Positions 17,461-27,770 are shown, counted from the stretch's first letter. The stretch is 64,000 nt of DNA from a bacterium (GCA_016708025.1 JADJGQ010000001.1:1-64000), one strand, 5' to 3'. Program-made: numbers and translations. Notes: a model not told the origin generated them from the letters alone.

Positions 17461-19887
17461 CTATGGACAGAGCGGAAGATCTGGTCTCGGTCGATTCGTC
17501 AAGTAGCCGATCATGAGGGAGAGGTCGGTCAGATCAACACCTCCGCCATTGATATCAGCTTCCTGAGCACAACCTAATGTGATAGCGCCAGGTTCGCTCA
17601 GATACGTAATGAACACAGACAAGTCAGAAAGGTCTATGAGGTCATCGGTAGACAGATTCACATTCCCTACCATGCCATCACAACACCCCTTGGTCCAGCG
17701 AGCGATTACTGATGCTGTCTGGTCTCCCATTCCGGTGAATGCACCACCCACTACCAGATCAGAGTCCCGCGACAAAATGGTATTGACTGAACCGTTGCTT
17801 CCCGACCCAAGCGGGACCCAGTTGTCACCGTCCCATGCGACCATTCCCCCAATGGGGAGAGTGGTTTGATAACCGCCAACTGAGATTTTCCGGCGGCGAT
17901 CAGGGTCATTGCAGGTACCCGGAGTGGATCAGACCGGCCCAGACTCCGGAATGAAGCGGCGAGCCAGTCTGACCATCCCACAAGGCTATCCTGTTCAGAC
18001 TTGAGTGTGCCCCCGCTGGTGAAAGTCCCACCAGCAACCAGCTTTCCTTGAAGGGAAGCAAGTGCAAAGATCGCTCCATTGAGACCAGCGGCCGGATGCC
18101 AACTGGGCTCCATCCCAGGTGGCCAGATAATTTGCGCTATCGCCGATGGTCTTGAAAAATCGGCCGCCTACCCACAGCTTATCGTTGCTCGTCGCGAGAG
18201 CGTAAACATCGCGCGTCACCCAATTGCCAACTGGTGACCAGCCAGCGCCATCCCAACGAGCTACTCCCAATGGGTTCGACTGACCATTCAACTGCAGGGC
18301 ACCGCCTACGTAAAGCGTGTCACGGAACACGGCGATGGCGCGTACCTGACCGCTCAGCCCCGGTCCGAGGTTATTCCAGGCACTGCCGTCATATCGGAGA
18401 ACGCAATCTGTGGTACCTGTGTCAACGGTCGCGAATGAACCACCAGCGACCAGTTCATCGTTGAAATGCACAAGGCTGGAAACAACGCCTAAAGGTTCCA
18501 CTCCAAACGGAGTCCAATTTGCACCGTCCCATCGTACGAGAGAATGGACTTCGCCCGACCCGTCAAGCGCGATTCCTCCGCCGACCACCAGTTTGCCGTC
18601 GTGCACGATCATCGATTTTGCTTCACCGGTCATGCCGGTAAGCAAGGGAGACCAGAATAACGAGTCATACTGTGCAATTCGCCATGCGGGGTTCAGTTCT
18701 GCTTCGACTCGCATGGAAGCGCCGCTGGCAAAGAGCTTATTCTGATAAACAGAAAGGTCGTTTATCGTGCCATTAAAATTTGGATCGCGAGATTCCCAGG
18801 AAGTGCCGTCCCAGGCGGCCACATGGTGCAATGCTTCATTGCCGATTGCAGTGAATCCGCCGCCTGCAAAAAGCCGTCCCTTGAATTCTGCCAGCGTAAG
18901 TACATAGCCATTGGGCTGAGACGACAGGGGGTGCCATGCGGTGCCGTCATACTTGGCAACATACTGAGCCGGGCTGCCGGCGGCCGCTGTAAAAGATCCG
19001 CCCACATACAACTCGCCTTGAAAGAAGGCGGCGGAAAGCACAACTGCTGTGGTTCCGGTCAGGCTACCGCCCGGTTTGGACCAGACATCCCCATTCCATA
19101 TTTCGAGATATGCCTCGGTCAGACTATTCCGATAGAATCCTCCGGCAATCAGCAGATTGTCATGCGTAAACAGAACTTCAATTGATGGCGTTCTTGATAG
19201 GTCGCCGCTCCCGAGAGACATCCAGGTCTGACCGTCGAAACTTGCAATGCCGCTGGTGTACTGAGAACTCCCGCCTCCAAACTCGCCGCCGACTACCAGC
19301 TTGCCGTCGTATACGGCTAACGCAAAGAGATAGCCATCTGGTTCGCCAACGCCGACCCCTACTGGCGACCAGACGTTACCGTCCCACTGCGCCAAATTGT
19401 GAACCGCTACGCCATCAATATCGGTGAAATGCCCTGCGGCTATCAATTTCCCATCCCATACCGTCAGAGCTTCAACCGTCGGTGTGCTACCGCCTGAAAT
19501 TCCATCACAAAGTCTCCTGAATTCAGTACCATCCCAGGCCGCAATTCTCGCCGCGCGAGTTCGACCGGCGACAGTGAAATTCCCGGCAAGAATAAGCTCA
19601 CCATTGTATACAGTAGTTGCGTATATCAGCCCATTCACTCCCGGAATCGAGGGAGACATCTCGTTTTTCCAATAGCGGTCATCTGGCGATGACATCTGGA
19701 GCGACCCCTCAAATCCTTCCTCATTCGCCCGTCCCAGATCGAACTGGATCTGATCTGCCTGGAATTTTGAACTGGAATGATGAAAAACGCTGTCTTTAAC
19801 GATCGGAGACTCTTCGGAGGCGACACCCTGATGGATGAGAAGGAAGCAGATGACTCCCATGATACCAAGCCCGCAGCGAACCAACAT
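17461..19887 (-). pseudogene. Secreted beta-propeller (Kelch-like) protein with dockerin-like module, disrupted by two frameshifts
   Basis: The start is ATG 19887, with GGGAGG 4 nt upstream and a signal peptide (GIMGVICFLLIHQGVASEE). About twelve propeller units follow, of the form VYDGKLVVGGEF ... IASFDGQTW-x-SLG. Near 18104 a single extra T (CAGTTGG for CAGTGG) breaks the frame after YLATWDGAQ; the sense continues one frame over with WHPAAGLNGAIFALASLQGK. Near 17895 a second shift restores the final part (MVAWDGDNWVPLGSG), then CCDGMVGNVN ... DLSDLSVFITYL and the second half of the dockerin-like module, ending LPLCP. All domains remain recognisable, so this is either a very recent pseudogene or an intact gene with two consensus errors. 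I favour the latter slightly. Confidence 0.7.
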
Positions 19888-20078
19888 ATGCCCTCCCGGA
19901 GCAAGTAGGTAGAACTTTGACTTCTGTCGAAATATACAGACATAGACAATATTATCCAAGTCCAACTTTCCCCACATTCACCACGGTAGGAGTCCGACCG
20001 GCACGACCATGCTTCGAGGGTCATGTTTATCCACTTTGCTGTTTCCGTCTCAGTCGGAACTACGTATAATCTCTACTT

Positions 20079-20582
20079 ATGGATGTACTCGCCCACGCCC
20101 TCTGGACGAATCTTGCTTTTTCCGAAGCACCCCTCCCCGTGAGGGGGGCGGCGATCGCCCTGTCTGTCCTTCCCGACCTAATCCCGTTTACCCCAACTGC
20201 GGTCAGACAGTTTTTCTCCGCTCGGAAGGACCAGTCCGGAAATCCGAAACCGCGCCCTCGCCCCGAAGAGATGCACTTCTCCCGATGGGCCTATCGAGCG
20301 TACGATGTCACTCACAGTCTGCTGGTGTTTGGGGCTGTTTTTGCGGCCGGATGGCTCTGGATGGGGTCAGTCCCCTGGGTTTTATTCGGATGGCTCGGGC
20401 ATATACTGGTCGATATCCCCACGCACACGCGCGCCTTTTTCGGGACCCCGATCTTTTGGCCGATCTCAAACTACAAATTCGATGGGATCAGTTGGGGAGA
20501 ACGCTGGTTCATGCGACTGAATTATGGTGGGATAATTCTGATGTACGCCTATTACATTGCGACCAGTTATCTAGTTAGCTGA
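20079..20582 (+). CDS. YdjM-like membrane-bound metal-dependent hydrolase family protein
   Basis: This is a 167-aa integral membrane protein. It opens MDVLAHALW and has HSLLVFG and HILVDIPTH at residues about 79 and 109; this spacing of His/Asp residues next to membrane helices is typical of the YdjM/DUF457 group of predicted zinc-dependent membrane hydrolases related to phospholipase C. Three or four hydrophobic segments are visible (about 24-35, 80-100, 100-112, 148-165). The reaction is unknown for most members. It stands between a leftward propeller gene and a leftward transporter operon, so it is transcribed alone. A longer upstream start in a different frame (20009) has no support. Confidence 0.6.
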   Translation: MDVLAHALWTNLAFSEAPLPVRGAAIALSVLPDLIPFTPTAVRQFFSARKDQSGNPKPRPRPEEMHFSRWAYRAYDVTHSLLVFGAVFAAGWLWMGSVPWVLFGWLGHILVDIPTHTRAFFGTPIFWPISNYKFDGISWGERWFMRLNYGGIILMYAYYIATSYLVS

Positions 20583-20608
20583 ACTACCTAGTCGCCGACA
20601 GCTTTTTC

Positions 20609-21859
20609 CTAGAACAGGGACAGATAAAGCCAATAGACTGCGATTTGCACTATCGTCAGCGGTACGCCGATCTTCGCAAATTCCCAGAATCCGATCGTCT
20701 CTCCCTGCTTCTCCGCATTCTGGATGATGATCACATTGCTGGCCGCCCCCAGGATCAACAGGTTGCCTGCAATTGTGCTACCGGCCGCCAACGCCATTTT
20801 TGCCACCATCGGGTCTGCGGTCTGCTGGAGCATCGGCAAATAGAGCGCCACGAACGGTACATTTGAGATCAGTTGACTGACCAGTAAACTGATTCCCAGA
20901 ATTCCCGGAACAGAATCCGATCGCCATCCGGACCTGGCGAGCACATCCTGTACGGCGCCGGTTCTCCAGACCGCCTCCATCAGCACAAACATTGCGGCGA
21001 AAAATACCAGCGTCGACCAATCGATTCGCCGGATCACCGTCAGCCGTCTACGACTCATTACCATGATCGGGACAATTGCCAGCATGGCGATCCAGGTCAG
21101 ACTGAAATCGGGAAGCAGCTTGACGAATGACGCTACCACCCGCAATGCGATCAGGGCGCCGATCAAAGCCAAAGACCAGCGACATCCATTAGCCATCTGA
21201 ACGTCCGCGAGCGGTTCTGCCGTGTGGGTGAGGGCTACGGTGTGAAACTCACTACGATAGAACATGCGCAGAGCCAGGTAGGCAAGGGCGAGATTGAAAA
21301 TGGTGGGGAGGGCGAGATAGATCAGAAAACTGACAAACGGGTTCGCCACATTTCCCTCCACCGCCACGAGCAGGTTCTGCGGATTCCCGATCGGACTCAA
21401 CACACTTCCGGTGGTAATGGCAAAAGCCAGCGCGATCAGCAGCAATTTCGGCGCAATCCGGTGCTGTTGCGCGAAGTAGATCATCAACGGCGTGCAAATG
21501 ATCGCCAGCGTATCATTCATCAGGATAGCCGACAGCAGACCCATACTGAACAGGATCCGAAGTACCAGCCCGTCCACGGTCCTTGACCTGCCAAAAAGTC
21601 GATCAGAAAGCTGGTAAAGATACCCGGATTGGTGCAACGCTTCCCCCACCACGAACATTCCGAAGAGAAACAGCATGACATCGACATTGATCGCTTTCAG
21701 TGCGTCACCAACCGAGATCGAACGCATCAGCATCACCGTGATCGCTCCGGCCAGCATGATCTGCCAGATCTGCAGCCGGAAGCGTCCGATCTGACGCACG
21801 GCTATCAGGAGGAAAACGGCGGCCAGCGCCAACAGTGGGGGAGAGGTCAGTTGATCCAT
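20609..21859 (-). CDS. Anion/Na+ permease of the ion-transporter (SLC13/NhaD/ArsB) superfamily
   Basis: This is a polytopic inner-membrane transporter (416 aa from ATG 21859) with 11-12 hydrophobic helices. It has the superfamily signatures SPIGNPQNLLVA in the first half and GAASNVIIIQNAEKQG in the second, a pseudo-symmetric arrangement as in DASS/CitMHS/ArsB carriers. MNDTLAIICTPLMIYFA precedes the first. The substrate could be a dicarboxylate, arsenite or Na+/H+; sequence alone does not decide. I used the ATG that starts 13 nt after the upstream CorA stop instead of an extended start inside it. It is the last gene of a MscS-CorA-permease operon, which suggests ion or osmotic homeostasis. 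Confidence 0.78.
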   Translation of the reverse strand: MDQLTSPPLLALAAVFLLIAVRQIGRFRLQIWQIMLAGAITVMLMRSISVGDALKAINVDVMLFLFGMFVVGEALHQSGYLYQLSDRLFGRSRTVDGLVLRILFSMGLLSAILMNDTLAIICTPLMIYFAQQHRIAPKLLLIALAFAITTGSVLSPIGNPQNLLVAVEGNVANPFVSFLIYLALPTIFNLALAYLALRMFYRSEFHTVALTHTAEPLADVQMANGCRWSLALIGALIALRVVASFVKLLPDFSLTWIAMLAIVPIMVMSRRRLTVIRRIDWSTLVFFAAMFVLMEAVWRTGAVQDVLARSGWRSDSVPGILGISLLVSQLISNVPFVALYLPMLQQTADPMVAKMALAAGSTIAGNLLILGAASNVIIIQNAEKQGETIGFWEFAKIGVPLTIVQIAVYWLYLSLF

Positions 21860-21872
21860 GCAGGCGAGTTGG

Positions 21873-22934
21873 TCAGATCCATTTGTTCCGACGGAACCAC
21901 CAGAGCATGCCAATAACCAGGAGTGCCATTGACCCCATGATCAACGGATAGCCGAATCGCCAACGTAATTCCGGCATATAATCAAAATTCATCCCATAGA
22001 TACCGACCACAAAAGTCAATGGTATAAAAATGGTGGCGATTACGGTCAGCACTTTCATCACCTGATTCAGCCGATTGCTGACGCTCGATACGTAGATATC
22101 CAGTGTACCGGCCAGCATGTCGCGAAGCGTCTCTACCGTATCCATGATCTGGATCGTATGGTCCTGTACATCTCGAAGATACAGCTCCGTAGTATGCGTC
22201 ATCAATGGTGATTCGTGTCGCTGGAGACTACTGATCACATCGCGAAGCGGCCAGACCGACCGACGCATCATGATCAGGTCGTTCTTGAGACGGTAAACAG
22301 TCCGTAGAGTCGTAGGAGTCGGGGACGAAAGGACCTGAGTCTGGATCTCCTCAAACTGCTCTCCGATCGCTTCCAGTACTCCAAAGTAGTTATCGACAAT
22401 CATATCGATCAGAGCGTACACCAGGTAGTCAGTTCCGGACTTGAGAAAGCGGTCTGTTCCTCGTCGAAGTCGGTCTTTGACCGCCGCAAAACTATCATCC
22501 GGTGTCTCCTGGAAGGTCAGGACAAAATTCCGTCCGGCGATTATTGAGAGTTCTTCAGTGGTGATCGACCCCGTCGGTGACACGCACGTCAGTCGCTTGA
22601 TCGTCAAGAAAAGATAGTTCTCGTAATCTTCCAGCTTCGGACGTTGCCCCGATGTCACGATATCTTCGAGCACCAGCGGGTGAAGGCCGAAATGTTTTCC
22701 TATCTGTTCCACCAGTTTGGGATCGTGAATACCATTTACGTCGATCCAGGTCACGCCGGTTTTGTCGAGCGGGATCAGTGCCTCGGCGACCGTCAGATTG
22801 GTCCGTTCCTCGACAGCGCCGCCATCATAGGCCAGCATCGAAATTGAGATCGGATGGGCATGTGGCGCCCCGGAGAAGACCAGTGCCCCCGGCTGCAATC
22901 CTGCCTTTTTACGGACTCGTTTGAAAACTGTCAT
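21873..22934 (-). CDS. corA: CorA-type magnesium/cobalt transporter
   Basis: This is a 353-aa CorA-family divalent cation channel. A long cytosolic funnel domain (residues 1-290; TWIDVNGIHDPKLVEQIGKH early, then the long stalk helix) ends in two transmembrane helices. The first is followed by the invariant pore motif YGMN (VVGIYGMNFDYMPE) and the second ends in a basic RRNKW tail. The length is typical. It starts 9 nt after the MscS stop and is followed at 13 nt by the permease gene, so the three form one operon. A magnesium-uptake role is established for the family; cobalt or nickel is possible. Confidence 0.93.
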   Translation of the reverse strand: MTVFKRVRKKAGLQPGALVFSGAPHAHPISISMLAYDGGAVEERTNLTVAEALIPLDKTGVTWIDVNGIHDPKLVEQIGKHFGLHPLVLEDIVTSGQRPKLEDYENYLFLTIKRLTCVSPTGSITTEELSIIAGRNFVLTFQETPDDSFAAVKDRLRRGTDRFLKSGTDYLVYALIDMIVDNYFGVLEAIGEQFEEIQTQVLSSPTPTTLRTVYRLKNDLIMMRRSVWPLRDVISSLQRHESPLMTHTTELYLRDVQDHTIQIMDTVETLRDMLAGTLDIYVSSVSNRLNQVMKVLTVIATIFIPLTFVVGIYGMNFDYMPELRWRFGYPLIMGSMALLVIGMLWWFRRNKWI

Positions 22935-22943
22935 TGCCGATCC

Positions 22944-24008
22944 CTACTTTCCCTCGGGTTTCATGTAAACCGTCCGGATCGGATAAGGAATGACAATCCC
23001 TTCCTGTCGATACCGCTGGTGGAGCAGTTTAATGAACTCATGCTTTAGCAGGTATTGATCGACATAGGTTTGGATCCGCAAGATCACGGAGAGACCGATC
23101 GCAAACTCGCCAAGTTTATTGAATCGAATAAACGGGTCAAATTCGGCCACTGCACCGGTGACGGACTTCAAGGCTTCCCGCGCCACCTCAACGGTCACTC
23201 GTTCCACCTGTGCCAGGTCGCTTTCGTACGCGACACCGACATCGATCACCAACGACATCTCTTGCTGCGGCTGGTCGAAATCCGTAAGGATCATCGATGC
23301 GATCTTATTGTTGGGGACAATATAGATAAAATTGGAGAGTGCACGGATCGTGGTATTCCGCCAGGAGATATCTTCAACATACCCTTCCTGCCCCCCTTCG
23401 AGCCGGACGAAATCACCGGTCCGGAATTTCTTCGAGGCAATGATATGGATCCCGGCGAACAGGTTGGATAAGGTGTCCTGCAACGCCAGAGCGACTGCCA
23501 AACCTCCCACGCCCAGTGCGGTCAACAGTGGCGTGATCGAAATGCCGAGTGACTGGAGGATTATCAATATGCCGATGACGTACACGATCGCGCGGGTGAC
23601 GTACGTCAGGATCGATGCTGATGGCAGTTTGCCATCTTCGCGGGCGGTCGACAGATTCACGAACCCGACTGCGATCCGCCCCAGAATGACCGTACCGGTG
23701 AAGATGATCAGGACGATCAGCGCTTTATGGATCAGAGCCAGAATATGGGGGGGACAGTTGGCGAAGAAACTGGCGATATAGGCGCCAAGCAGCGTGGCAA
23801 CCACAGTCGTCATGCCATGCAATGCATTGATCAGGATATCGTCGCCGCGCCAGGACGTCTTGTCGGCTAATCGGCGGAGCCGGCCTAGGACGATCCTCTC
23901 GAAAATGTACCCGAGCAGGAGCGAACCACCGATTATTATCAGAGGGACAACCCAATCAATAACGACTCGTTCTGAACTGACCACCAGATTGCTATCTATC
24001 GGTTGCAC
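22944..24008 (-). CDS. MscS-family mechanosensitive channel
   Basis: This is a 354-aa small-conductance mechanosensitive channel homologue with four N-terminal transmembrane helices. The pore helix/TM3 region is TALGVGGLAVALALQDTLSNLFAG, to be read as two pieces around ALALQD, followed by the MscS beta domain (FRTGDFVRLEG ... VEDISWRNTTIR ... VPNNKIAS) and the alpha/beta vestibule. It is longer than E. coli MscS because of the extra helices, as in YnaI/YbdG-like members. It is first in an operon with CorA and a permease, and lies directly after the terminator of the ABC exporter operon, so it must have its own promoter in 24009-24082. I do not see a clear one. Confidence 0.9.
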   Translation of the reverse strand: MQPIDSNLVVSSERVVIDWVVPLIIIGGSLLLGYIFERIVLGRLRRLADKTSWRGDDILINALHGMTTVVATLLGAYIASFFANCPPHILALIHKALIVLIIFTGTVILGRIAVGFVNLSTAREDGKLPSASILTYVTRAIVYVIGILIILQSLGISITPLLTALGVGGLAVALALQDTLSNLFAGIHIIASKKFRTGDFVRLEGGQEGYVEDISWRNTTIRALSNFIYIVPNNKIASMILTDFDQPQQEMSLVIDVGVAYESDLAQVERVTVEVAREALKSVTGAVAEFDPFIRFNKLGEFAIGLSVILRIQTYVDQYLLKHEFIKLLHQRYRQEGIVIPYPIRTVYMKPEGK

Positions 24009-24082
24009 AACCTATACTCCTTGTTAGAACATCAAATCTGGGCGAATTAGAGCATTTCGTCAAGCTTTGAGCTTGAGACAAC

Positions 24083-24109
24083 AAAAAGGCCCGTCCTGCG
24101 ACGGGCCTT
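24083..24109 (-). terminator. intrinsic terminator of the ABC exporter operon
   Basis: On the leftward strand a 9-bp stem (AAGGCCCGT with ACGGGCCTT, arms 24086-24094 and 24101-24109) is followed by a T5 run (A5 at 24083-24087 on the plus strand). It starts 11 bp after the stop of the second exporter gene. Confidence 0.85.
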
Positions 24110-24119
24110 AAGTTTCGGC

Positions 24120-25916
24120 CTATTCCGCAACCTGCTCCTCAAGCTGATATCGCTTGTAGATCTTGGCATAATGGCCGCCTTGACTCATCAATTGGTGATG
24201 ACGTCCGCTCTCGATCACTTTCCCTTCTTCGAGCACGAAAATATTATCCGCGCGCTCGAGTGTGTCCGGGCGATGCGTGATCAGAATTGCGGTCATCCCC
24301 GGCATCACCTCATGCAGCCGTTCCCAGAGCGCCGCTTCGGTGCGCGAATCGAGTGCCGAGGTACAGTCATCCAGAATCAGGATCTTTGGTTTGCCGACCA
24401 ATGCCCGTGCAAGCGCCAATCGCTGCTTCTGACCTCCGGAGATCGACATCCCACGCGTGCCGATCGGTGTATCCAGCCCTTTCGGGAATCGTTCAATCTC
24501 ATCCTTGAGCTGCGACACCTCAATCGCCCAGTCCATCACCGTATCCGAGATCTCCTCGCGGCCGAACCGGATGTTATTCCGCACGGTGTCGCTGAAGAGG
24601 ATCGGCTCCTGTGGGACATAACCGACTATCCGCCGCAGATCCTCAAGTTTGAATTCGCGAAGGTCGTGTCCATCCAGCATGATCCGCCCTCCGGTCGGAT
24701 CGACCAGCCGCGGAAGCATATTGACCAGCCAGGTTTTGCCTGAACCGACCTTTCCGACCACTGCTACTGTCTGTCCGGCCCCGATCTCCAACGAGACTCC
24801 GTCAATGATCTTACGCTCCGAGCTGGCGAATCCGAACGAGACATCAGTCAGAGTCACCTGACCGGTCACCCCACCATTGGCGGCGCGACTTCCCGAATCA
24901 GTCACCATCGGCGGCACCTTTTCGAGTTCCACCAGTCGGTCGATCGAGATCGCCGACTGCCGCGATTTGACCAGGAACTGCCCAATATCAAACATCGGGA
25001 AAAAGAGCATGGTCGTGTAATAGACGAACGCGAACAGCTCGCCCGCGGTCAATTCAGCGTTGATCGCCTGCGCGCCACCGGCCAACAGCACGATGATCAC
25101 TCCGAATTGCCAGATATACCCATACATCGAATCGATAATCGTCCCGGTTCGAATTGCGGCGATCTCTTTTTCCCGTCGTGCCAGCAGTGATTCATCGAAT
25201 TTCTTCTTTTGCGCCTTCTCCTGCACGTATGCTTTGACCACTCGGATCCCCGAATAGCATGCCTCCATCACGGCGTTGAATTTTGAGATGGAGGTCTGCA
25301 ACTCATCATATCGCTTGTCCAGCAACGAGCTGGTCTTGAAGAAGATGATGATCAGGATCGGCAGCGGCCCTGCCGTCAGAAGCGTCAGCCATGGGTTAAT
25401 GCTGATCATCATGATCAGCGTAAAGACCACATAAGCCAATGCCTCGTAGAACCGGAATATCCCCGAGCAGGCGAACCACGAAAGTTTCCCTTCGATATCG
25501 TCGGTCAACCGGGTGATCAGGTCGCCGGTCCGGAACTTGTTGAAAAAATCCGGACCCTTGAACGTGATCTCACCAAAAGTCGCCTGGCGAAATGCCCAGT
25601 CGAGTCGTCGGTTCATCCAGGTCCGATGCGCTTGTACAAAAGCATACAGCGAAAACGAGACCACTCCGAACAGGATGAAGCTGATCGGTAGCACATATTC
25701 CAACCCGTATCCGGTCAGGTTTTGCAGCCAGCCGAACAAGCCGGAAATGACACTGTCGGGAACCGTCCCCTTCTCAATGAAATCCATCGAGAACTGCAGC
25801 AGGCGCGGGGCATACACATGCACCATCGCCTGTACCGGGGTCAGGATCAACAGTACCGCCAGGACATAGGCGAAATGGCGGTAGAATTTCCAGAACCATC
25901 GTATTTTGTCAAACAT
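24120..25916 (-). CDS. ABC exporter half-transporter, degenerate-site subunit
   Basis: This is a 598-aa type IV ABC exporter half: a six-helix membrane domain (residues about 15-320), then a nucleotide-binding domain. Motifs are Walker A GKVGSGKT (388-395), Q-loop near VPQEP (434-438), signature ISGGQ (492-496), Walker B ILILD (512-516) and switch His548. The residue after Walker B, normally the catalytic Glu, is Asp517 (LDDCTSALD). This is the hallmark of the non-hydrolysing site in heterodimeric exporters such as TM287/288 and BmrCD. Its start overlaps the end of the partner gene by 8 bp, so the two are translationally coupled. The role is probably multidrug or lipid export from the inner membrane; the substrate is not deducible. 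Confidence 0.92.
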   Translation of the reverse strand: MFDKIRWFWKFYRHFAYVLAVLLILTPVQAMVHVYAPRLLQFSMDFIEKGTVPDSVISGLFGWLQNLTGYGLEYVLPISFILFGVVSFSLYAFVQAHRTWMNRRLDWAFRQATFGEITFKGPDFFNKFRTGDLITRLTDDIEGKLSWFACSGIFRFYEALAYVVFTLIMMISINPWLTLLTAGPLPILIIIFFKTSSLLDKRYDELQTSISKFNAVMEACYSGIRVVKAYVQEKAQKKKFDESLLARREKEIAAIRTGTIIDSMYGYIWQFGVIIVLLAGGAQAINAELTAGELFAFVYYTTMLFFPMFDIGQFLVKSRQSAISIDRLVELEKVPPMVTDSGSRAANGGVTGQVTLTDVSFGFASSERKIIDGVSLEIGAGQTVAVVGKVGSGKTWLVNMLPRLVDPTGGRIMLDGHDLREFKLEDLRRIVGYVPQEPILFSDTVRNNIRFGREEISDTVMDWAIEVSQLKDEIERFPKGLDTPIGTRGMSISGGQKQRLALARALVGKPKILILDDCTSALDSRTEAALWERLHEVMPGMTAILITHRPDTLERADNIFVLEEGKVIESGRHHQLMSQGGHYAKIYKRYQLEEQVAE

Positions 25917-27717
25917 GACTAGTCACTCCATTTCGCGGCTTGAACTGCAGATGGAACAGCCGCGAATAGTAGCCGTCCTGCAGGATCAGTTCCGCATGGG
26001 TTCCGCGCTCAACGATCTCGCCCCGACGGATCACCAATATCTGGTCGACATCGAGGATCGTCGACAATCGGTGGGCGATGATCAGTGAGGTGCGTCCCGT
26101 CATCAGTTTCTTCAGTGACCCTTGAATCGTTCGTTCGGTCTCCGGATCGACCGAACTGGTCGCTTCGTCTAGGATCAACACATCCGGGTTAACCACCAGC
26201 GCGCGCGCGAACGACAAGAGCTGCCGCTCGCCACGGCTGAAGTTCGACCCTTTTTCAGAGACTTCGGTGCCATATCCCTTTGGAAGGCGACGGATGAACC
26301 GATCTGCATCCACCGTCAATGCTGCACTCTCCACCTGGCCATCGAGATACGCGACTCCATCCAGCGCGATATTCGACCGAACGTCGCCGGGGAAGAGGAT
26401 GATATCCTGCAGCACCAGGGCGAACCGTTTGCGCAGGTCATCCTGAGAGATCTCCCGAATGTCTATTCCATCAACGGTGATCCGCCCCTGTTGCGGGTCA
26501 TAATACCGCAGCAACAGGTTGATGACAGTCGACTTGCCGCCGCCTGTCACACCGGCGAGCGCCACACGCTTGCCGACCGGGATCTCAAACGTGGCATTCT
26601 TAAGAGCGTAATTCTCGTCATTGGTATACGAGAAGGAGACGTTCTCAAAGGCGATTCCCTGCTGGAGTCTGCTCCAGGCAACCGGCCGCAACGGCTCCTT
26701 CAGTTTCGATTCGGATTGCAGCAGCGCAAAGATCCGCTTTGCTCCGGCGATCGCTTTCTGAATGGTCGCCAATTGCTCCGAAGAGCGGAAGATCGGTTCG
26801 TAAGCGCGCCAGATCAGGATAATGAACATTGGCAGCGTCCCGACTGTCAGCAATCCCTCTCGCGACCAGCCGATCCCGAACAGCAGCACCAGGCCGATCG
26901 CCAGGTACTGAGTGAAAGCAACCAGGTTGAAAAAGACCACCACGCCTATCTCGGCGAACGAGTCGTTCTTGAACTTCTCCGCATTCACCGCATTGAGCTT
27001 CTCGCGCGCATACTGTTCGCGATTGAAGATCTGGATGATCGGCATCCCGTGCATGAACTCGGTCAGGGTCGCCGTGATCTCGGCCATCTTCTTCCGGACT
27101 TCCAGGAATCGGGGTGTGGTGACCTTATAGAAGATATACATGAGCACCGCGGCGATCGGTACGATACAGACCAGGATCAAGGTCAGCCGCCAGCTATAGT
27201 AGAACATGACGGCAAACGTCCCGACTATCAGCAGCAAGTCACCGACCAGCGCCACCGCCGCGGTGGTGAACATCATCCGCAGCGATTCCGTATCGGACTC
27301 AACTCGGGCCATCAGTCGTCCGACCGGATGACGGTCGAAAAACGACACATCCAGCCCCAACGTGTGACCGAACAGCCGCTGCTTCAGTTCGAACATCACA
27401 TCCTGACCGATTATCTCCAGTTTGATTCGCTGGACATATTGGAGATAAAGGGTCATTCCCTGCATCGCGGCTATCGCCAGAGTGGTCCAGATCAGGCCCG
27501 GGTAATCACCTGTCGCAATATTGACATCAAAAGCATGCTTAAGCAGGATCGGCCAGGCCAAGCCCAGCAAGGTGGCCGCGACCAGCAACGCAAATGCAAA
27601 GAAGAGCTGGCGCCGATGATCCCGCAGGAGCGGGAGCAGTCCCACAAACGCCTTTCGGCTGCTGATCGCCTGTTCTTCGGGCGTCAGTTTCTGATCTTCG
27701 AATAAATCCTGACTCAT
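25909..27717 (-). CDS. ABC exporter half-transporter, catalytic-site subunit
   Basis: This is a 602-aa partner of the following gene: six transmembrane helices (about 36-325), then an ATPase with Walker A GVTGGGKS (389-396), Walker B LILD and catalytic Glu518 (LDEATSSVD), and switch His549. Its signature motif is FSRGE (493-497), which departs from LSGGQ. Because each ATP site pairs Walker motifs of one half with the signature of the other, this subunit's competent Walker set meets the canonical ISGGQ of its partner, while its altered signature faces the partner's Asp517. That is a coherent one-active-site heterodimer. It is transcribed leftward from a promoter near 28000, behind a leader ORF and terminator that look like an attenuator. 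Confidence 0.92.
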   Translation of the reverse strand: MSQDLFEDQKLTPEEQAISSRKAFVGLLPLLRDHRRQLFFAFALLVAATLLGLAWPILLKHAFDVNIATGDYPGLIWTTLAIAAMQGMTLYLQYVQRIKLEIIGQDVMFELKQRLFGHTLGLDVSFFDRHPVGRLMARVESDTESLRMMFTTAAVALVGDLLLIVGTFAVMFYYSWRLTLILVCIVPIAAVLMYIFYKVTTPRFLEVRKKMAEITATLTEFMHGMPIIQIFNREQYAREKLNAVNAEKFKNDSFAEIGVVVFFNLVAFTQYLAIGLVLLFGIGWSREGLLTVGTLPMFIILIWRAYEPIFRSSEQLATIQKAIAGAKRIFALLQSESKLKEPLRPVAWSRLQQGIAFENVSFSYTNDENYALKNATFEIPVGKRVALAGVTGGGKSTVINLLLRYYDPQQGRITVDGIDIREISQDDLRKRFALVLQDIILFPGDVRSNIALDGVAYLDGQVESAALTVDADRFIRRLPKGYGTEVSEKGSNFSRGERQLLSFARALVVNPDVLILDEATSSVDPETERTIQGSLKKLMTGRTSLIIAHRLSTILDVDQILVIRRGEIVERGTHAELILQDGYYSRLFHLQFKPRNGVTSHV

Positions 27718-27770
27718 ATAGGTAACAGTATCTTCCTGTAATTCAATCGGTTACGGTTGCGCGCGGGCAT

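Noticed and set aside
21224..21916. ORFs on the plus strand across the permease gene
   Set aside because: They are antisense shadows with Gln/Arg/His-rich composition, while the leftward frame has transmembrane helices and family motifs.
26491..27705. 404-codon plus-strand ORF opposite the ABC subunit
   Set aside because: It has charged, repetitive composition and no motif. The opposite strand encodes a complete ABC exporter subunit.
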